From an uncultured bacterium (GTDB lineage: Bacteria; Verrucomicrobiota; Lentisphaeria; Victivallales; UBA1829), in contig URNX01000027.1 of NCBI GenBank assembly GCA_900549415.1, positions 1 through 46,192 of the forward strand: a DNA stretch of 46,192 nucleotides. The letters are read 5' to 3'. The notes under the pieces are model-generated. The model saw nothing but the letters and a program-made list of their open reading frames with translations. It had not been told where the DNA came from and made no database searches. Every line of letters begins with the position of its first letter. Position 1 is the first letter of the stretch. Below, piece by piece: positions 42,839-46,192 of this stretch. Made by a program: the position numbers and the translations under genes.

Positions 42839-43996
42839 ATGAAAACGCTGTTTCGCGACGCTCTGCTGATTTCCCCTGATGTGGAACTTGAAGGTGCTTC
42901 CGTCCTTGTCGAAGACAAAGTCATCCGCCGGATTTATACCTGCGGCGAAAAACTGCCGAAAACCGACCGCGTGGTCAATGTCCAGGGCGATATGCTTGTG
43001 CCCGGATTCATTGATATTCATACTCACGGATGCGCCGGACAGGATTTTTCCTACGGCACCCCGGAGGCGATCCATACATTCGCGGAAAACAAGCTCAAAG
43101 AGGGCGTGACAACCATGCTCCCGACCACTTCCACGCAGAGCGAGGAAACTCTTGCAAATGCGTTGAAGTCCGCGGCGGATTATGTCAAAAACGGCGGAAA
43201 AGGTCCGAAAATGCCGGGCGCGCACCTCGAAGGCGTCTTTATCAACCCGAAGTGTCTTGGCGCTCAGAACCCCGCGTATCTGCGCAATCCCGATATTCAG
43301 GAAGTCCTGCGGCTGAATGAAATTTTCCCCGTAAAGAAAGTCTCATACGCCGTTGAAATGCCCGGCGGCGCCGTTTTCGCTGCCGAACTCCTGGAGCACG
43401 GCGTCGTTCCCGCCTGCGTCCACAGCGCCGCAACTTACGCTCAGTTCACGGATGCGTATGAACACGGATTGCGCAACCTCTCGCACTTCTGCAATCAGAT
43501 GACGCCGCTCAAACACCGCGAAATCGGACTCGTCGGCGCCGGACTTATGCACGAAGATCTCTATCTGGAACTCATTTGCGACACTCTCCACGTCTGCCCC
43601 GACATGCTCAATCTGATCTTCCAGATCCGCGATATGAACCACATCATGCTCATTACCGACTCCGTCGAGGCTTCCGGAATGCCCGAGGGCGAATACCGCC
43701 TTGCCGGTCTCCCGATCATCCTGAAGGACGGTGCGGTGCGCGTCAAGGATCATCCGGAAGCGCTCGCGGGAAGCGTGCTGACCATGAACGCCGCGCTCCG
43801 CAATGCTTATGAAGTCACCGGTTATCCGCTGAAAGACCTGATCAAGACGACTTCGTGGAATCAGGCGCAGGCGCTCGGCCTTGAAAAAGTCGGCCGCATC
43901 GAGCCCGGATACGCCGCAGATCTCGCAATTCTTTCCGGCGACTTTGAGGTCGAGAACGTCTTCGTCGACGGAGCAATGCTCTATTCTGCGGAGTAA
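42839..43996 (+). CDS. nagA: N-acetylglucosamine-6-phosphate deacetylase
   Basis: A 385-residue amidohydrolase-fold enzyme producing glucosamine 6-phosphate in amino-sugar catabolism. Landmarks are VPGFIDIHTHG (metal region), GAHLEGVFINPKCLGAQ (metal Glu), the His segments VHSAATYAQF and LSHFCNQMTPLKHREIG, and ITDSVEASGM with the catalytic Asp. TTAAGGAG (42825-42832) sets the start at 42839. No nagB is in the window. A membrane glycosyltransferase follows after 6 bases. Confidence 0.93.
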   Translation: MKTLFRDALLISPDVELEGASVLVEDKVIRRIYTCGEKLPKTDRVVNVQGDMLVPGFIDIHTHGCAGQDFSYGTPEAIHTFAENKLKEGVTTMLPTTSTQSEETLANALKSAADYVKNGGKGPKMPGAHLEGVFINPKCLGAQNPAYLRNPDIQEVLRLNEIFPVKKVSYAVEMPGGAVFAAELLEHGVVPACVHSAATYAQFTDAYEHGLRNLSHFCNQMTPLKHREIGLVGAGLMHEDLYLELICDTLHVCPDMLNLIFQIRDMNHIMLITDSVEASGMPEGEYRLAGLPIILKDGAVRVKDHPEALAGSVLTMNAALRNAYEVTGYPLKDLIKTTSWNQAQALGLEKVGRIEPGYAADLAILSGDFEVENVFVDGAMLYSAE

Positions 43997-44002
43997 AACC
44001 GG

Positions 44003-45328
44003 ATGAAACGCTTTTTCCTGCCCGGAGTGCTGGTTCTGCTGTTTCTGCTCCACTTCGCCGCCGGGTGGAGAATCGCGGAAACAAAGCCGTCATTCTTCTA
44101 TCACAACGACGGCTCGGAATATGCGGAAATGGCGGAGTCGTTCGCGGAAACCGGTTCCATGATGATCGCAAAGCCGCGTTATTACGAACCTCCGCGGAGC
44201 GAGCCCATGCGGGAGGCGTTCCGTCCCCCGCTGCTTTCGTTTTTTGCGGGACTTCTTCTGCGTGCCGGACTCACCCCGTCCGTGTCGTACGCATTGCTTC
44301 AGGCTCTTCTGTCAACGCTCGCTTCATGGATGATGTTTGCCGTCGCGCGCCGCGTGGAGCCATCGCGTGTTACGGCGTGGATTGCGCTGATCCTGTACAA
44401 TATTCATCCGCTGGTTCTGGAATATTCGCTTCAGTTCTGCAGTGAAACTCTGTTCATTCTCTGCGTTCTCTGTTTTCTGCGCGCATTTCTGGAGCCGGAG
44501 GAGAACCGCTGGAAGTATCCGCTGCTTGCCGCGGCCGGTGCGCTGATGACCCTGACCCGTCCGACCGGACTTGCCTATCTGCCGGGAGGAATGGGAGTGA
44601 TTCTGCTCTATTCCGCATATCTGATGTGGCGGAGAGCTGGATTCCGTGCAGTGTTCCGTCTTCGAACCTGCCGGAATGCTGCGGTCTACGGACTCTGCTT
44701 TTTCCTGCTGATACTTCCCTGCGGACTCCGTAATCAGGCTCTCTTCGGAAAGTTTTCGCTGAGCCCGTTTTTCGGCGGCTATAACCTGCTGGTCGGGAAC
44801 AACCGCGACAATCTGGCCGCTTACCGTGCAGGTTCCGGCAAAGCGTTTCAGGAACATCAGAATCGCGGCTGGAATGCAGCGATCCGCATTGCACAGACGA
44901 TGCCGCCGGAGTTTTCCGCGAAACCTGCGGAACAGGATGCGTACCTGAAAGCGAAAGCTCTGGAGGAGATCCGGACGATGGGGACGCGTGACTTTCTGGA
45001 GCTGTTTTTCGCGAAAGCGCTGCAGTTCGTGTGTCCGTGGCCGGTTCGCGGCCTCCATTCTCCGCTGATGTTCTGGGGAATAACGCTGTGGGAACTTTTT
45101 CTCTACGCGGCTGGAGCGGCAGGAATTTACCGATTCCGGCGACGGCTTGACATTCTGCTTCCGTTTGCAACCGTTTTTGCCGGCGGACTTTTTGCCCATG
45201 CTCTTGTATTTGTTTCGATGCGTTACCGCATTCCGTTTCTGGATGTGGCATTGATACTGTTCACAGCGACTGCTATCCGGGCGGCGTATGTGTTGCTCTT
45301 GAAAAAATGGAAAGGAGCTGAAGAATGA
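44003..45328 (+). CDS. ArnT-like membrane glycosyltransferase (GT39/PMT fold)
   Basis: A 441-residue integral membrane protein with about ten hydrophobic segments. The first loop contains FFYHNDGSEYAEMAESFAETG, the acidic loop usual in GT39/GT83 enzymes that take sugar from polyprenyl phosphate. A periplasmic loop follows near 255-310 (GNNRDNLAAYRAGSGKAFQEH). It could transfer Ara4N to lipid A, completing the arn genes found at 34.9-38.8 kb, but the family also serves other glycans, so I do not name it arnT. GGAG for its start lies in the end of nagA; its stop overlaps ogt by 4 bases. Confidence 0.75.
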   Translation: MKRFFLPGVLVLLFLLHFAAGWRIAETKPSFFYHNDGSEYAEMAESFAETGSMMIAKPRYYEPPRSEPMREAFRPPLLSFFAGLLLRAGLTPSVSYALLQALLSTLASWMMFAVARRVEPSRVTAWIALILYNIHPLVLEYSLQFCSETLFILCVLCFLRAFLEPEENRWKYPLLAAAGALMTLTRPTGLAYLPGGMGVILLYSAYLMWRRAGFRAVFRLRTCRNAAVYGLCFFLLILPCGLRNQALFGKFSLSPFFGGYNLLVGNNRDNLAAYRAGSGKAFQEHQNRGWNAAIRIAQTMPPEFSAKPAEQDAYLKAKALEEIRTMGTRDFLELFFAKALQFVCPWPVRGLHSPLMFWGITLWELFLYAAGAAGIYRFRRRLDILLPFATVFAGGLFAHALVFVSMRYRIPFLDVALILFTATAIRAAYVLLLKKWKGAEE

Positions 45329-45840
45329 ATTTTTACACGGATTATATGTCTCCGCTAGGAAGAATTATCCTTGAAAGCGACGGTGCGAGTCTGACCGGAG
45401 TCTGGCTTCCCCGTCAGCGAGACGGTGAGCCGGAAGGCGAGCGTGCAGAGCTTCCTGTTTTTGCTGCGACCCGTCGCTGGCTTGATGTCTATTTCAGCGG
45501 ACGGGATCCCGGCGCGACTCCTCCTCTTGCGATGAAAGGTTCTCCGTTTCAGCTTGCGGTGTGGGAGCTTTTGAAGCGCATTCCGTACGGCGGAACGACG
45601 ACTTACGGAGCTTTGGCGAAAGAGATTGCGCATCAGCGCGGACTTTCCCGCATGTCCGCCCAGGCGGTGGGCGGAGCGGTCGGCAGCAATCCGATAGCGA
45701 TTTTGGTTCCCTGTCATCGGGTTCTCGGCGTGAACGGCCGTCTTACCGGCTACGCCGGCGGAATCGACAAGAAGGTCCGTCTCCTGGGCTTTGAAGGATT
45801 CCGCACGACAGGAGATCTGCCTGATTCCAATATTTTGTGA
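45325..45840 (+). CDS. ogt: Methylated-DNA-protein-cysteine methyltransferase
   Basis: A 171-residue suicidal repair protein that removes alkyl groups from O6-alkylguanine. The active site is PCHRV with C130, with the helix-turn-helix-like PFQLAVWELLKRIPYGGTTTYGALAK before it and NGRLTGYAGGIDKK after it, the normal pattern. It overlaps the glycosyltransferase gene by 4 bases (ATGA), an odd functional partner. The C-terminal RTTGDLPDSNIL tail is divergent. Confidence 0.93.
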   Translation: MNFYTDYMSPLGRIILESDGASLTGVWLPRQRDGEPEGERAELPVFAATRRWLDVYFSGRDPGATPPLAMKGSPFQLAVWELLKRIPYGGTTTYGALAKEIAHQRGLSRMSAQAVGGAVGSNPIAILVPCHRVLGVNGRLTGYAGGIDKKVRLLGFEGFRTTGDLPDSNIL

Positions 45841-45863
45841 GTTGATTTTTTTTGTGAATTCTC

Positions 45864-45892
45864 TTGCTTTTTTGGAGGATTTGTGCTAAATT
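45864..45892 (+). promoter_or_regulatory. Promoter of the right-edge transcript
   Basis: TTGCTT (45864-45869), 17-bp spacer, TAAATT (45887-45892). Transcription would start near 45899, immediately before the structured element. Confidence 0.6.
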
Positions 45893-45901
45893 AATATAGA
45901 T

Positions 45902-45965
45902 TTTGCCACTGCTGGATTTCGCAACCGGAGGTTGAGAAATCGGCAAACGTCCCGCCTGTTTTTTT
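45902..45965 (+). ncRNA. Structured RNA-like element ending in a U-run
   Basis: TTTGCC (45902-45907) pairs with GGCAAA (45942-45947), GATTTC (45915-45920) with GAAATC (45936-45941), and CAACC (45922-45926) with GGTTG (45930-45934) under a GGA loop, with one G-A mismatch and a 7-base bulge (ACTGCTG). Eleven bases later a T-run follows (45959-45965). It starts about three bases after the expected transcription start. It might be a leader, attenuator or small RNA; no known riboswitch class was recognised. Confidence 0.45.
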
Positions 45966-46090
45966 ATTCCTTCCACTATTTTGCTGTCCGGTTATTTGTA
46001 ACTCTGAAGAAAAAAAATTTTGTTTTTGCTGTAAGATTCTGAAGTGTGACGGTAGTGAGTAAATAAAACATAGAAAGAGAGTAAAACAAA

Positions 46091-46192
46091 ATGAAAAAAG
46101 CCATTTTTATTTTTTGTGCTGCTTTTGCAGTCAGCTTGTTTGCAGAAGAGGTAAAGTTGCATATTTTAAAATCATTTCCAATGAATCTGAAT
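46091..46192 (+). CDS. Start of a secreted protein, truncated by the window
   Basis: The first 34 residues begin with a signal peptide (MKKAIFIFCAAFAVSLFA) and continue EEVKLHILKSFPMN past the end of the window. It cannot be classified from this much. The upstream AGAGAG is a weak ribosome binding site. The promoter and hairpin element above most likely belong to its leader. Confidence 0.6.
   Translation, partial: MKKAIFIFCAAFAVSLFAEEVKLHILKSFPMNLN

Noticed and set aside
44003..45328. Naming the membrane glycosyltransferase arnT.
   Set aside because: GT39-type proteins serve several glycans and this gene is not in the arn operon, so only the family is claimed.
1..46192. Search by eye for tRNA, rRNA, insertion sequence ends, att sites and CRISPR repeats.
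   Set aside because: None was recognisable. I cannot exclude a degenerate element without a computed search.

Overview
The window looks like chromosomal DNA of a fermentative, polysaccharide-degrading member of the Lentisphaerota (Victivallales type). The basis is gene content: two pseudopilin-like proteins with a FTLIELLVVIAIIAILAG-type N-terminus lying in glycosidase operons, a fused SecD-SecF, oxygen-sensitive pyruvate formate-lyase with its activase, many carbohydrate genes, and Gram-negative envelope genes (Ara4N/lipid A type). This assignment is by recognition, not by a search. I see no tRNA, rRNA, insertion sequence, phage gene or CRISPR array.

Layout. 1-2.5 kb: a two-gene unit of an FAD-dependent oxidoreductase and a small, reduced relative of it. 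2.6-8.4 kb: a carbohydrate operon (pseudopilin, nucleoside hydrolase-like protein, secreted GH39-like glycosidase, secreted carbohydrate-binding protein) behind a clear promoter and two AraC-type half-sites. 8.4-10.1 kb (minus): adk-map-infA. 10.2-10.9 kb (minus): SGNH hydrolase. 11.2-12.1 kb: nadA. 12.1-14.1 kb (minus): LacI-type regulator plus GH130. 14.2-18.4 kb (minus): DUF362 ferredoxin-like protein, secDF, yajC. 18.6-26.3 kb: a second carbohydrate locus, with a GHL6/GH151-like glycosidase and then an operon of a GntR/LacI-hybrid regulator, a pseudopilin and a 1191-residue secreted GH39-like enzyme. The two transcription units share a 78-bp, nearly identical promoter-operator block. 26.4-29.4 kb: pflB-pflA. 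29.5-33.2 kb: a metallophosphoesterase-PHP fusion and uxuA. 33.3-38.8 kb (minus): arnC-arnA-arnD, a lipopolysaccharide-kinase-like protein and panB. 39.0-41.1 kb: GH39 enzyme and an orphan OmpR-type response regulator. 41.2-42.8 kb: AAA-ATPase/PD-(D/E)XK protein. 42.8-45.8 kb: nagA, an ArnT-like membrane glycosyltransferase and ogt. The right edge holds a promoter, a structured RNA-like element and the start of a secreted protein.

How it fits together. Extracellular or periplasmic glycosidases (GH39-like, GH130, GH151-like) would release sugars. UxuA and NagA feed uronate and amino-sugar catabolism, and PFL ferments pyruvate to formate and acetyl-CoA. Each of the two larger glycosidase operons carries its own pseudopilin-like protein and its own control sequences. 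This suggests substrate-specific cassettes in which the pseudopilin helps to display, secrete or sense, but that role is inference.

Promoters are easy to see here: TTGACA or TTGC(C/T)T, a 16-17 bp spacer, and TATAAT or TATATT. I used them, with Shine-Dalgarno sequences, to move several starts inward from the longest open frame.
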